DNA of 64,000 nucleotides from Haloplanus natans DSM 17983 (GTDB lineage Archaea; Halobacteriota; Halobacteria; Halobacteriales; Haloferacaceae), in the NCBI RefSeq assembly GCF_000427685.1, contig NZ_KE386573.1:1100938-1164937 (forward strand), given 5' to 3'. Positions within the stretch are counted from its first letter, which is position 1. Each line of letters starts with the position of its first letter. The position numbers and the translations under genes were made by a program. Below the pieces are notes generated by a model, which did not search any database, was not told the origin of the DNA, and saw only the letters and a program-made list of their open reading frames with translations. Below, piece by piece: positions 34,782 through 43,162 of the stretch.

Positions 34782-37181
34782 ATGGGCGAAACGTGGCGGG
34801 CAGTGTTCGGCCACGACGAGCCGTATCCCGAACAGGCCGACGGCATCGAGACGGCGATATCGACGGCCGAGCGGGACGGGTTCGCGGTGATCGAGGGCGC
34901 CTGCGGCACCGGCAAAACGATGCTCGCGCTGACGGCGGGGATCGACCGCGTACGCGACCCCGACTCCGACTTCGAGCGGGTGGTCGTGCTGACGAGCGTC
35001 AAACAGCAACTCCGGCAGTTCGAGGCGGACGTGCGCACGATCAACGACGGCCTCCCCGACGACTGGCGCCCCGTCTCGGCGCTGACGCTCGTCGGCAAGG
35101 CCGACGTGTGTCCGTACAGCCGCGAACGAGCCGGACGGATCGACGAGTCGACCGTCTACGACCGCTGTGAGGGGCTCCGCGAGCGGACGCGCAACCTGAC
35201 CGGGAGCGAGGGGCCGACGACGGCGGCGACGCTTGCCGCGGAGGCCCGGCAGGCCCAGACCGGTCTGCTCGACTCCGGCGGGGGCGGGGCGTCGGTCGAC
35301 TATCTAGAGACCGCCGGCGAACCGACACCCTATCTCCCCGACACCGCCGAGTACGGCGACACCGAATACTGCCCCTTCTACGCGCAGTATCTCGACGACC
35401 TGCCCGAAGAGGGCGACCCCGTCGAGGCCGTCCCCTTCGACTTCGAGGACGCCGGCCTCCTCGATACGGAGGATCTGGTCGGCCTCTCGGCGGGCCACGG
35501 CACCTGCCCGCACTCGATGCTGGGGGCGCTCCTGCCACACGTCGAAGTCGTCATCGGCAACTACTACCACGCGTTCGACCCGCGGACCGTCGACTCCTTT
35601 ACCGGCGCCCTGCTCGACGACGCGACGTTCGTCGTCTGTGACGAGGCGCATATGCTCGAACCGCGGGTGCGTGATCTGGTGAGCGATGGGGTGGCCGACG
35701 CGACCCTCCGTGACGCCGAGTCGGAGTTGACGCGGGCGATCCAGCCGGTCGAACTGGACGGCGTGGAGGGACGCAGTCCCTCGGGCAACCGGACACGGTC
35801 CGGTGACAGCCGGACGGGGTCCGGGACACCGGAATCGGGGGACGGCGCCCTCGTCCGTGGCGAGTTGGAGGAGTCCGACGTGACGCTTTCGGAACTGAAA
35901 GAGACGCGGGCGTTCGTCCGCGACCTGCGCGAGGAACTCGACCGGCGGGTGCGCGCCCACCTCGACCGGAAATATCCGGCGTGGCGGACGGGGATGGACG
36001 ACCTGCCGGACGAGGAGATACCCCTCCGCGATCCGGAGACGCCCGAACCCGACCGGATAACGGAGTGGGCAACGAAGGAGTACGGCGACGACGTGTGGGT
36101 GCGCGCCGAGGCGGTCGGCGCCGTCGTCGCGCGCGTCCTGAACGAACTGGAGGAGGAGGACCGCGAACGGGCGGCCCCGACGGCCGGGCGAGTGCTCGGC
36201 GCGTGGTATCGTGCGGATCACGGCCGGTACTTCCGGTCCATCGACTGCTCGCGCACGTGGAACGAGGCCGAACCCGCCGACTCGTGGCGACGGGCCTACA
36301 ACGCCCGCCTGTCGCTTCACAACTGTGTCCCCAGCGACGCCATCGCGGATCGGCTGGGCGAGTTCGGCGGCGGCGTGTTGATGTCGGCGACGCTCGAACC
36401 GCTCGACGTGTTCCGGACGGTGACGGGACTGGACGAGTTGGCCGACGACGGTCGGCCGGTCGTCGAACGGACCTACGGCCTCACGTTCCCGGCCGAGAAC
36501 CGGGCGAGTTTCGCCGTCGACGCGCCGGCGTTCACCCACGAGAACCGCGGCGCGCCGGGGTCGGCAAGCGACACTCGGCGGGTGTACGTCGACGCCGTCG
36601 TCGAGGTGGCAAGACGGGAGGGGAACGTCCTCGTCGGGATGCCGAACTACGCCGAGGCGGAGTGGATGGCCGGCGAGTTGGAGACCCGCCTCGATTCGCC
36701 GGTCCTGCTCGACGAGTCGAGCGACGACGGGGCGACCGAGGCGCTCAAATCCGACTTCTTCGCCGGCGGATCGAAGACGCTCGTCACCAGCCTCCGGGGG
36801 ACGCTCACGGAGGGCGTCGACTACCGGGGCGATCGCCTGCATGCGGCGGTGGTCTGTGGGGTCCCGCTGGTCGACACGACGCGGCCGCGGACCCGGGCGG
36901 TCGCGACGGCGTACGACCGCGCGTTCGGGTGCGAGGGCCGTGGCGGACGTAGCGGGTTCGAGACGGCGCTGACGGTACCCGCGGTCCGAAAGGCACGGCA
37001 GGCGATCGGGCGAGTGATCCGCGGCCCCGACGAACGCGGGGTCCGGGTGTTCGTCGACGCCCGCTACGCTCGCGACCGATGGAACGGGGTTCGGGAGTAT
37101 TTCCCCGAGTGGGAGCGCGAGGAGTTCCAGCCCGTCAGCCCGGATATGCTGTCGCTGGGGCTGGATCGGTTCGACGGGTAG
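34782..37181 (+). CDS. XPD/Rad3-family DNA helicase
   Basis: 799 residues. Walker A GACGTGKT (39-46), DEAH box at 287-290, and C-terminal helicase motifs including SLRGTLTEGVDYRG and QAIGRVIRG. Four cysteines between Walker A and DEAH (C110, C129, C197, C242) match the placement of the 4Fe-4S cluster of XPD/DinG helicases. It unwinds DNA 5' to 3', likely in repair. An insert near residues 325-350, rich in Gly, Ser and Arg, is unusual. Its stop abuts the convergent small zinc-finger gene. Confidence 0.93.
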   Translation: MGETWRAVFGHDEPYPEQADGIETAISTAERDGFAVIEGACGTGKTMLALTAGIDRVRDPDSDFERVVVLTSVKQQLRQFEADVRTINDGLPDDWRPVSALTLVGKADVCPYSRERAGRIDESTVYDRCEGLRERTRNLTGSEGPTTAATLAAEARQAQTGLLDSGGGGASVDYLETAGEPTPYLPDTAEYGDTEYCPFYAQYLDDLPEEGDPVEAVPFDFEDAGLLDTEDLVGLSAGHGTCPHSMLGALLPHVEVVIGNYYHAFDPRTVDSFTGALLDDATFVVCDEAHMLEPRVRDLVSDGVADATLRDAESELTRAIQPVELDGVEGRSPSGNRTRSGDSRTGSGTPESGDGALVRGELEESDVTLSELKETRAFVRDLREELDRRVRAHLDRKYPAWRTGMDDLPDEEIPLRDPETPEPDRITEWATKEYGDDVWVRAEAVGAVVARVLNELEEEDRERAAPTAGRVLGAWYRADHGRYFRSIDCSRTWNEAEPADSWRRAYNARLSLHNCVPSDAIADRLGEFGGGVLMSATLEPLDVFRTVTGLDELADDGRPVVERTYGLTFPAENRASFAVDAPAFTHENRGAPGSASDTRRVYVDAVVEVARREGNVLVGMPNYAEAEWMAGELETRLDSPVLLDESSDDGATEALKSDFFAGGSKTLVTSLRGTLTEGVDYRGDRLHAAVVCGVPLVDTTRPRTRAVATAYDRAFGCEGRGGRSGFETALTVPAVRKARQAIGRVIRGPDERGVRVFVDARYARDRWNGVREYFPEWEREEFQPVSPDMLSLGLDRFDG

Positions 37182-37376
37182 CTATCGCGGCCGGCGTCCG
37201 CTCCAGGCCTCGCGGCACTCGTCGTCACAGAAGTGAAGATGTTCGACCTCGCCGTCCTCGACCCACGAGACGACCCGATGTGCCGGTTCCTGCATGATCT
37301 TCTTCCCACACGTGTGACACGTCGGTGCGGTGCTCTCGTCGACGTCCTCCCCAATGTCGGATGTGGGGTCGATCAT
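37182..37376 (-). CDS. small CxxC zinc-ribbon protein
   Basis: 64 residues from ATG 37376. A treble-clef-like metal site: CHTCGKK at about 25-30 and HFCDDECREAW near the end, resembling TRASH/MYM-type or haloarchaeal DUF7576-like small zinc proteins. The start is chosen because upstream frame sequence lies within the leader. Function unknown. Confidence 0.75.
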   Translation of the reverse strand: MIDPTSDIGEDVDESTAPTCHTCGKKIMQEPAHRVVSWVEDGEVEHLHFCDDECREAWSGRRPR

Positions 37377-37435
37377 CTTTCCAGTCAGTAACGGGGAGCC
37401 CGTCTTAAATCCCGCTAACTCGGCCGACGGGGCGA

Positions 37436-38788
37436 TCAGCCGGTGGGATGGGGACAGCGGACCGTCGTTCGGGCGTCGAGGTCGGTCACCGTCCGCTGGC
37501 AGCCGTCGGGCCAGCGGACCGTCATCTCGCGGGGCGTCGCGGTCCCCAACCCGAAGTGGGCGACGGGCTCCATCTGGCAGAGGTAGCCGCTGCCGGCGTC
37601 GATGAGACGACTCTGCCGTCCCTCCTCCGTCGTCAGGTCGACCCGCGCGCCGCGGGCGGGGGCGCCGTCGGAGGTGAGCGGTCGAACCCGGAGCCAGTCG
37701 CCGTCGTTCGGGGCGGCGAACAGGGAGAGTGGCTGCGCCTGGGCCTCGCCGTGGACGACGAGGAGTTCGAGCGTGCCGTCGCCGTCGATATCGGCGACGG
37801 CGGCGCCGGTGCCCATTCCCTCGGCTTCGAGGGCGTCGCCAATGCCCGTCTGTGTCCACCCCCCATCGTATTCGAGCAGGCGGTTCGGCGTGCCGAGGCA
37901 GTTGACGAACAGTTCCTGGCGGCCGTCGTTGTCGAAGTCGGCGGCGACGATGGTTCGGACGCGCGCCGGCCGGGCGAGCGGTGGGGGCGCAACGTCCTCG
38001 AAGGGACCGTCGCCGTCGCGGGTGAACAGTCGGTTCGAGCCGTTCCAGTTGCCACAGACGATGTCGAGTGTCGGCGCGGCGTCGGGCGCGACGAGCGTCG
38101 CGCCGCGGGCGTTCTCCTCGTCGTCGTCGACGCCGTACTCCCGTGCCACGTCGACGAAGGTACCGCCGACGTTTCGGAGCAGGAGGTTCGCCCCCCGCTC
38201 CGCGCCGACGAACACGTCCGTGCGGTCGGAGAGGATGGGGCCGGCGGCGACGGAGCGCCCACCCGTCACCACGTCGAGGCCCACCGCGTCCGCGAGGTCG
38301 GTGATGCCGCCGTCGTCGCCCACCTCGTAGAAGCGGGCGGGGGCGCCGTAGCCGGTGACGAAGATACCGTACCGGCCGGTGCCGAGGCGGTCGATAGCGG
38401 CGACCGACCGGCCGACGTGGTAGTTCTCGCGGCCGCGGTTCACCGGATCGGCGAAGAGGTCACGCCACGTCCCCTCGTCCGTCGGATCGAGGAGGAGGTC
38501 GGCCTCGGCGGAGGTACCGCCGAAGGCGGCCACGTTGTGGACGTACACTTCCTCGCGTCCGTCCGCGTCGAGATCAGCGGCGGCGACGCCGATGGCGTGG
38601 CGCCCCTCGTCCGCGAGGACGCCACAGGCCGCGTCGACGACCGTCCCGTCCCGCCATCGCAGGACGCGATTGGCGTTGCCGAACCCAGCGACGAACAGCC
38701 GTGGACCGTCGGGACCGACCGTGACGGCCGTGCCGTACCCTCGAAACGGCGGATTGTCGGCGAGGAGTCCCGAACGGTCCTCGAACAT
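37436..38788 (-). CDS. CRTAC1-type FG-GAP/VCBS repeat protein
   Basis: 450 residues. Several seven-bladed propeller repeats with calcium-loop motifs: VAAADLDADGREEVYV, VAADFDNDGRQELFV and VADIDGDGTLELLVV. A C-terminal ASPIC/UnbV-like domain (GSGYLCQMEPVAHFGLG, VRWPDGCQRTV) completes the CRTAC1 layout. No signal peptide or Tat motif is evident at the N-terminus (MFEDRSGLLADN), so it may be cytosolic or exported by other means. The function of haloarchaeal members is unknown. No partner gene is adjacent. Confidence 0.88.
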   Translation of the reverse strand: MFEDRSGLLADNPPFRGYGTAVTVGPDGPRLFVAGFGNANRVLRWRDGTVVDAACGVLADEGRHAIGVAAADLDADGREEVYVHNVAAFGGTSAEADLLLDPTDEGTWRDLFADPVNRGRENYHVGRSVAAIDRLGTGRYGIFVTGYGAPARFYEVGDDGGITDLADAVGLDVVTGGRSVAAGPILSDRTDVFVGAERGANLLLRNVGGTFVDVAREYGVDDDEENARGATLVAPDAAPTLDIVCGNWNGSNRLFTRDGDGPFEDVAPPPLARPARVRTIVAADFDNDGRQELFVNCLGTPNRLLEYDGGWTQTGIGDALEAEGMGTGAAVADIDGDGTLELLVVHGEAQAQPLSLFAAPNDGDWLRVRPLTSDGAPARGARVDLTTEEGRQSRLIDAGSGYLCQMEPVAHFGLGTATPREMTVRWPDGCQRTVTDLDARTTVRCPHPTG

Positions 38789-38902
38789 ACCTCTCCCAGA
38801 CGACGCGGGGTTAAGAGTCGTACGCTCCGACGTGGTCCGGACGGTCGATCCGCAGCGAGTCGGGGACCGAACGGTGGCGGCCGGCCGATTCGGTGGCCCG
38901 TC

Positions 38903-40621
38903 TCACCCATCCCACACGTCGGAGAGGGTGCGCTGGACTGCCTCCTCGCCCACCGCGGCGGCGAGGTGTTCGAACCCCTGTCGCACCCGCCGGTCGCCCG
39001 CGTTCGCGACGAGGCGGGATACGATGAACTCCGGCGTCGACTTGCCGACGGTGCCGAAACGCGGCTGGTAATCCACCCGAAGATCGAGGTCGGGGGTCAA
39101 CCCCTCGGCGAAGATGCCGTCGATCCGGGCGGCGTCGGGAAGCGGGCTCAGATCGTCCGCGAGGTGGGTGACGTAGACGCCGAGGGCGCCCCGTTCGACG
39201 GTGAGATCGACCAGGCCGTTCAGCAGGTCCGCGGCGCGCCCGGGTTCGGTGATGGCTTCGAACTCGTCGACGAGCATGAGCGTCCGGCCGCCGTCGGTCA
39301 AGGGCGGGACGATGGATTTCAGCGTCGACTCCAGCACCCCCGCGTTGAAACTGGCGTGGCGGCGGTGGAAGACCACGGCGTCGAACTCGCCGACAGCGGC
39401 GCAGTCGGCGGGGACGGGAAGCCCCATCGCGGCCAGTAGCGCGACCGAACAGCAGGTCTCCAGCAGCGTCGTCTTCCCCCCGCTGTTGGCACCCGTCAGC
39501 ACGGCCACGCGGTCGCCCGTCGGCGGCGACAGATCGTGGTCGCCGACCGCGTAGTCGACTGGGTCCGGGTCGGACAGAAAGAGGTTGCGCGCCCCCTCGA
39601 CGGCGAGGCCGTCGCCGCCGAGGGTCGGCCGAACCAGGTCGTGTGCGGCCGCAAAGCGCGCCAGCGAGAGATCGAACGCCACGTCGTCGACGGCGGCGAC
39701 CGCCCGGTCCACGTCGTCTCGGGCGTCGGCGATGGACGCCCGGAGGTCGTCTTCCACCTCGCGTTCGCGTGCCGCGACGCGGCGTTCGAAGTCGTCGACC
39801 AGCGCCCGAAGCGCCGTGCTCACGAAGTCGGCGGCGTCGTGGGCCTCGCCGGGCGCCACCTCCTCGACCGCCGACCGCGACAGACGCGTCTCGCGATCCA
39901 CGTAGTCGGCGAAGGCGCGGCGGAAATCCTCGAGGTCCCGCACGCCCGTCTCCCGAATCCGGTCGAGCACGTCGAACGCGGAGTTCTCCAGGTCGCGCGC
40001 GTCGTCGAGACGGCCTCGAAGGTCGTCGAGGCGGTCGTCGGCGCCCACGGCCACTCCCTCGGGAGTGACGTACTGCAGGGCGTCGGCCGCCTCGCGCACC
40101 GCGTCGGGGTCGATGTCGCCGAGGGCGCCGAACGTCGACCCGTCGAGGCCGGCGTCGCGGAGGGCGAGAACGGCGTCGACGGCGGCGCGTTCGGTCCCCT
40201 CGGCCGCGTCGTAGGCGTCGAAGGCCTCGACGACCGCTTCCCCGTTCTCCCCGTCGAGGTCGGTCCACGCGCCGACGGCGGCGTCGACGGCGTCCAGCCG
40301 TTTCTCGACTGCTTCGGGGTTCGAAAGCGGCGTCAGCACCCGGATTCGGTCGGCGGCGTGACGGGTGAGGGCGTACTCGCTCGCCAGCGCCAACAGGTCG
40401 TCGTACACCTCTCGCGCGTCGCGGGTGGCGAGGGCGTCCATCCCAGCCTGGTCGTTGGCGCGGCGGAGGATGCGCGTCGCTCGCCCCCGCGTGATCCCCG
40501 CGTCGGTCAGCGCGCGCACGTCCGCGGATTCGATGGCTTCGACGGCCGCCTCCTCCCCGAGTGTCTCTCGGAGACGTTCACTCGTCTTCGGCCCCACGCC
40601 CCAGTAATCCTCCAGTCGCAT
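38903..40621 (-). CDS. MutS2-like ATPase with N-terminal helix-hairpin-helix
   Basis: 572 residues. Residues about 1-60 hold a helix-hairpin-helix (YWGVGPKTSERLRETLGE, and AGITRGRATRILRR). A helical clamp region follows and then the MutS ATPase: Walker A TGANSGGKTT near 395, Walker B LMLVDEFEAI near 470. No mismatch-recognition domain and no C-terminal Smr nuclease domain is present. This archaeal type is close to MutS2/MutS5. It may act on branched DNA or collided ribosomes; its role is unproven. Confidence 0.9.
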   Translation of the reverse strand: MRLEDYWGVGPKTSERLRETLGEEAAVEAIESADVRALTDAGITRGRATRILRRANDQAGMDALATRDAREVYDDLLALASEYALTRHAADRIRVLTPLSNPEAVEKRLDAVDAAVGAWTDLDGENGEAVVEAFDAYDAAEGTERAAVDAVLALRDAGLDGSTFGALGDIDPDAVREAADALQYVTPEGVAVGADDRLDDLRGRLDDARDLENSAFDVLDRIRETGVRDLEDFRRAFADYVDRETRLSRSAVEEVAPGEAHDAADFVSTALRALVDDFERRVAAREREVEDDLRASIADARDDVDRAVAAVDDVAFDLSLARFAAAHDLVRPTLGGDGLAVEGARNLFLSDPDPVDYAVGDHDLSPPTGDRVAVLTGANSGGKTTLLETCCSVALLAAMGLPVPADCAAVGEFDAVVFHRRHASFNAGVLESTLKSIVPPLTDGGRTLMLVDEFEAITEPGRAADLLNGLVDLTVERGALGVYVTHLADDLSPLPDAARIDGIFAEGLTPDLDLRVDYQPRFGTVGKSTPEFIVSRLVANAGDRRVRQGFEHLAAAVGEEAVQRTLSDVWDG

Positions 40622-40686
40622 ACCGGACGGAGTCGGGCGGGGCGTATAGTGGTTGTCTCCGAGACGACGCCGGACGACGGACGGGA

Positions 40687-40693
40687 TTTTAAG
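40687..40693 (+). promoter_or_regulatory. TTTTAAG promoter box of dodecin gene
   Basis: TTTTAAG lies 31-37 bases before ATG 40724 and fits the haloarchaeal TATA consensus for a near-leaderless mRNA. Confidence 0.6.
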
Positions 40694-40723
40694 TCACTCC
40701 TGTGAGAATAGCTGACACGAGCC

Positions 40724-40927
40724 ATGGTCTTCAAGAAGATCACGCTGATCGGGACGAGTCCGGAGAGCTTCGACGCCGCGGCCGACGACGCCATCGACCG
40801 CGCCGAGTCGACCCTGGACAACGTGAAGTGGATCGAAGTGGACGAACTGGGGGTCGAGATCGCGAGCGTCGAGGGCCGGGAGTACCAAGCTGAGGTCACG
40901 GTGGCGTTCGAACTCGAGGACCGATAG
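40724..40927 (+). CDS. dodecin
   Basis: 67 residues, the usual dodecin length. [18 protein letters not shown], the tryptophan in VKWIEVDEL that stacks on the flavin, and the C-terminal [14 protein letters not shown] match archaeal dodecin. The dodecamer stores riboflavin or lumichrome and protects from light-driven damage. The RibD-type reductase at 23292 belongs to the same flavin metabolism but is not linked in an operon. Confidence 0.95.
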   Translation: MVFKKITLIGTSPESFDAAADDAIDRAESTLDNVKWIEVDELGVEIASVEGREYQAEVTVAFELEDR

Positions 40928-41087
40928 GACCGGTCACCTGACGGCTTTCACCCCGTCGCGTCGACCGCGGGAGCGGCCGCGCCGGTCGTCCGGGACGGAC
41001 CGACTATGGGGACGACTCGCCGGCACGCAGGACACCACCCCGTCCGAATCGAATAGATTGAAACGCCCCGCCGCCGTCCCTCCCCGT

Positions 41088-41492
41088 ATGTCTCTGGTGG
41101 TCGTCCCGGTCCGCTATCCGCTCAGCAGACACTCCAAGGCGACACTGGCCGAGGCCATCCGTCTCGCCGAGGAGCGCGACGCCGATCTGACGGTCCTCCA
41201 CGTCGACCTCTATCAGGAAGGTCGCGAGGTGACGCGGACGGAACTCAAGCGGGCGGTCGAGGCGGAGTTCGGGGCCATCGCTCGCGCACGATACGTCGTC
41301 CGTCGGGGCTTTCTGGTCGAGGAGACCATCCTCGACGAGGTGGCCGCCGAGAACGCCGACGTGGTCGTCATCGGCTCGAAACAGGTCAGTCGGTGGCGGC
41401 GCACGTTCAGTCGCTTCCTCGACGACCCGGATATCGATCGCTTCCTGCGGGAGAAACTCGACTGCGACGTGGTGACCGTCAGCGAGGGCTGA
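41088..41492 (+). CDS. universal stress protein (UspA) family
   Basis: 134 residues from ATG 41088. LVVVPVRYPLSRHS at the start, AEERDADLTVLHVDLYQ, and VVIGSKQVSRWRR with a C-terminal DCDVVTV match the UspA fold. The ATP-binding glycine pattern is changed (GSKQVSRWRR), so nucleotide binding is uncertain. It is a single-domain protein of unknown role in stress response. Confidence 0.85.
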   Translation: MSLVVVPVRYPLSRHSKATLAEAIRLAEERDADLTVLHVDLYQEGREVTRTELKRAVEAEFGAIARARYVVRRGFLVEETILDEVAAENADVVVIGSKQVSRWRRTFSRFLDDPDIDRFLREKLDCDVVTVSEG

Positions 41493-41512
41493 TAGGGATC
41501 AGTGTAAGTCGT

Positions 41513-41610
41513 TACCGGTGGTTCGCCGACCCGTTCCGGCGAACCGCCGGTACACAGTTACAACAACCACTATGAGACGGTCTGTCGTACGTCAGTACCG
41601 GCGATTCGCC
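41513..41610. repeat. 15-base inverted/direct repeats downstream of the UspA gene
   Basis: TACCGGTGGTTCGCC (41513-41527) and GGCGAACCGCCGGTA (41538-41552) form a 15-base hairpin with one mismatch and a ten-base loop. A third copy in direct orientation, TACCGGCGATTCGCC, is at 41596-41610, just beyond the end of the MscS gene (stop at 41657 on the minus strand). The hairpin may terminate both convergent transcripts. Confidence 0.7.
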
Positions 41611-41656
41611 GGGCCGTCCACGATCCGTGTGAGACGGACTCGCCGTCCGAACGGCG

Positions 41657-42688
41657 CTACTCCGCCGTGTCCTCGGTTTCGGCGTCGGGTGCGCTCTCGC
41701 CGCTCTCGATCGGGTCCCGTGCCGTCACGCCGCTCTCGGTCCGCTCGGCCGGGGCCGCTCGCTCGTTGCCGTCCTCGACGGCGACGCGGGCGATCCCGCT
41801 GTGTTCGTCGAACCGGAGTTGTTGGTGCGGGTAGGCAATCTCCACATCCGCATCCTCCAGTTCCGCCCAGATACGCTCGCGGACGGCCGACTCGACGGTC
41901 GATATCTTGTACGGCTTCCGAGTCCAGTACCGGAGGCCAAGCCGAACGCCGCTGTCGGCGTAGGCGTCGATGTAACAGGTCGGCTTCGCGGGGTAGCGTG
42001 CGCTCCCGATACGGATGTCCGGCCCGCCCTCGATCACGCCGCTGCAGTCGCGTGCGGCCCGTTCCATGATCCGTCGGGCCTCCTCTAGGTTCCCCTCGTA
42101 AGTGACGAGAAGCGGCAGCGAGAGCCGCGTCCGTTCGTCCTCGGCGGAGAAGTTGGTCACGTCGCGCTCCCGCATCGACGAGTTCGGTACGACGAGGAAG
42201 GTGTTCTCCAGGGTCAATATCTTCGTGTAGCGAAGGGTGATATCGTCGACGAACCCCCGCCGTCCGTCCTCGAGTTCGATCATGTCGCCGATCTCGTAGG
42301 GGTTGTCCGCGAGGACGAACACGCCGTTGATGATGCTCCCGACGATGGGCGCGAGGACGATACCGAGGACGGCCGAGAAGACGGTCACCGAGAGGACGAT
42401 GTCGCCGATGCCGAGGCCGACGATGCTCCCGGCGACGAACGTCGCGACGATGATCGTCGAGACCCGGATGATCCCGAGGACGGTCTGAGCGACGCTCTGT
42501 CGCTCGAACCGGCGGGCGATGGGTCGTCCGAGCAGGCGAACGAGGAACTTCGAGACGACGATCCCGAGGACGACCACGAGTAGCGCGGCCATCACCCGAG
42601 CGGTCCGAAAGCCCCACAGCCACCGTATCAGCGTCTCGGCCCCGGTCAGTGGGCTCGTTCCGGCCAGCGCGACCGCCCCCATGTCCAT
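41657..42688 (-). CDS. MscS-type mechanosensitive channel
   Basis: 343 residues. Three N-terminal membrane segments (about 22-43, 70-90 and 95-118) lead to the pore helix VLGIVLAPIVGSIINGVFVLADNPYEIGDMIEL, split by the typical Gly/Ala pattern. A beta domain (GRRGFVDDITLRYTKI, FLVVPNSSM) and a C-terminal alpha-beta domain follow. It protects against osmotic downshift. The last 60 residues are a low-complexity acidic tail. The start is ATG 42688; MDMGAV is a short periplasmic N-terminus. Confidence 0.92.
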   Translation of the reverse strand: MDMGAVALAGTSPLTGAETLIRWLWGFRTARVMAALLVVVLGIVVSKFLVRLLGRPIARRFERQSVAQTVLGIIRVSTIIVATFVAGSIVGLGIGDIVLSVTVFSAVLGIVLAPIVGSIINGVFVLADNPYEIGDMIELEDGRRGFVDDITLRYTKILTLENTFLVVPNSSMRERDVTNFSAEDERTRLSLPLLVTYEGNLEEARRIMERAARDCSGVIEGGPDIRIGSARYPAKPTCYIDAYADSGVRLGLRYWTRKPYKISTVESAVRERIWAELEDADVEIAYPHQQLRFDEHSGIARVAVEDGNERAAPAERTESGVTARDPIESGESAPDAETEDTAE

Positions 42689-43162
42689 GCCAAGGTCTCT
42701 GCGCCTCCCGAAAAAAGGGTTTCCACGTCACGGCCCGCGTTCGGAAGCTAGTGAACTACCACACGCTACCGCGCTCGGGGCTACTCGCCCCTCGCTTGTT
42801 GAGGGTGGGGCTTCCTGTTTCTGTGTCGGAACTTGCATCCGACGTGGACACAGCGGTTCCAGACTCCGCAGGCGACTTCCCTTCACGGGCGGTTCGGAGT
42901 GTCCCACTCCTACCGGTTGGACACTCGATCACAACCGACGGTGCGCGCTTCTTGTCGCGCTTGAACACCATCGGAGGCGTGGCGAGCATCGTACTACCAC
43001 ATACACCCGGAGGCGCAGTAAGCGTGGCCGAGACCGTGCAAGCAAAGTGTGCGGGCGCTGTATCCCCATCCTACTCCGTTCGCTTCGCTCACTTCGTGGG
43101 GGAAGGGGGCTTAGCGCCCTCACCGCAGAAGCTAAATCGTCCACGACCCAGGTGGTGGACGC
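42689..43162. other. intergenic region holding a decayed transposon, upstream of priS
   Basis: About 470 bases between the divergent MscS and priS genes. Most of it is a TnpB-like relic (see 42756-42989). GCTAAATCG at 43131-43139 is placed about 25-30 bases before ATG 43163 and may be the priS TATA box. Confidence 0.6.
42756..42989 (-). pseudogene. 3' remnant of a TnpB (IS200/IS605-IS1341 type) gene
   Basis: Minus-strand frame of 77 codons ending at 42756. Its last 50 residues (ECPTGRSGTLRTAREGKSP, then TETGSPTLNKRGASS) resemble the variable C-terminal tail of haloarchaeal TnpB proteins, which commonly ends in a GSPTLN/K motif. The catalytic RuvC and zinc parts are missing upstream. Just before and after the stop, two overlapping hairpins are possible: GGGGC/GCCCC (42777-42791) and CCCTC/GAGGG (42789-42805). 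In complete elements this 3' end encodes the guide (omega) RNA. No TnpA is present. Confidence 0.55.
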
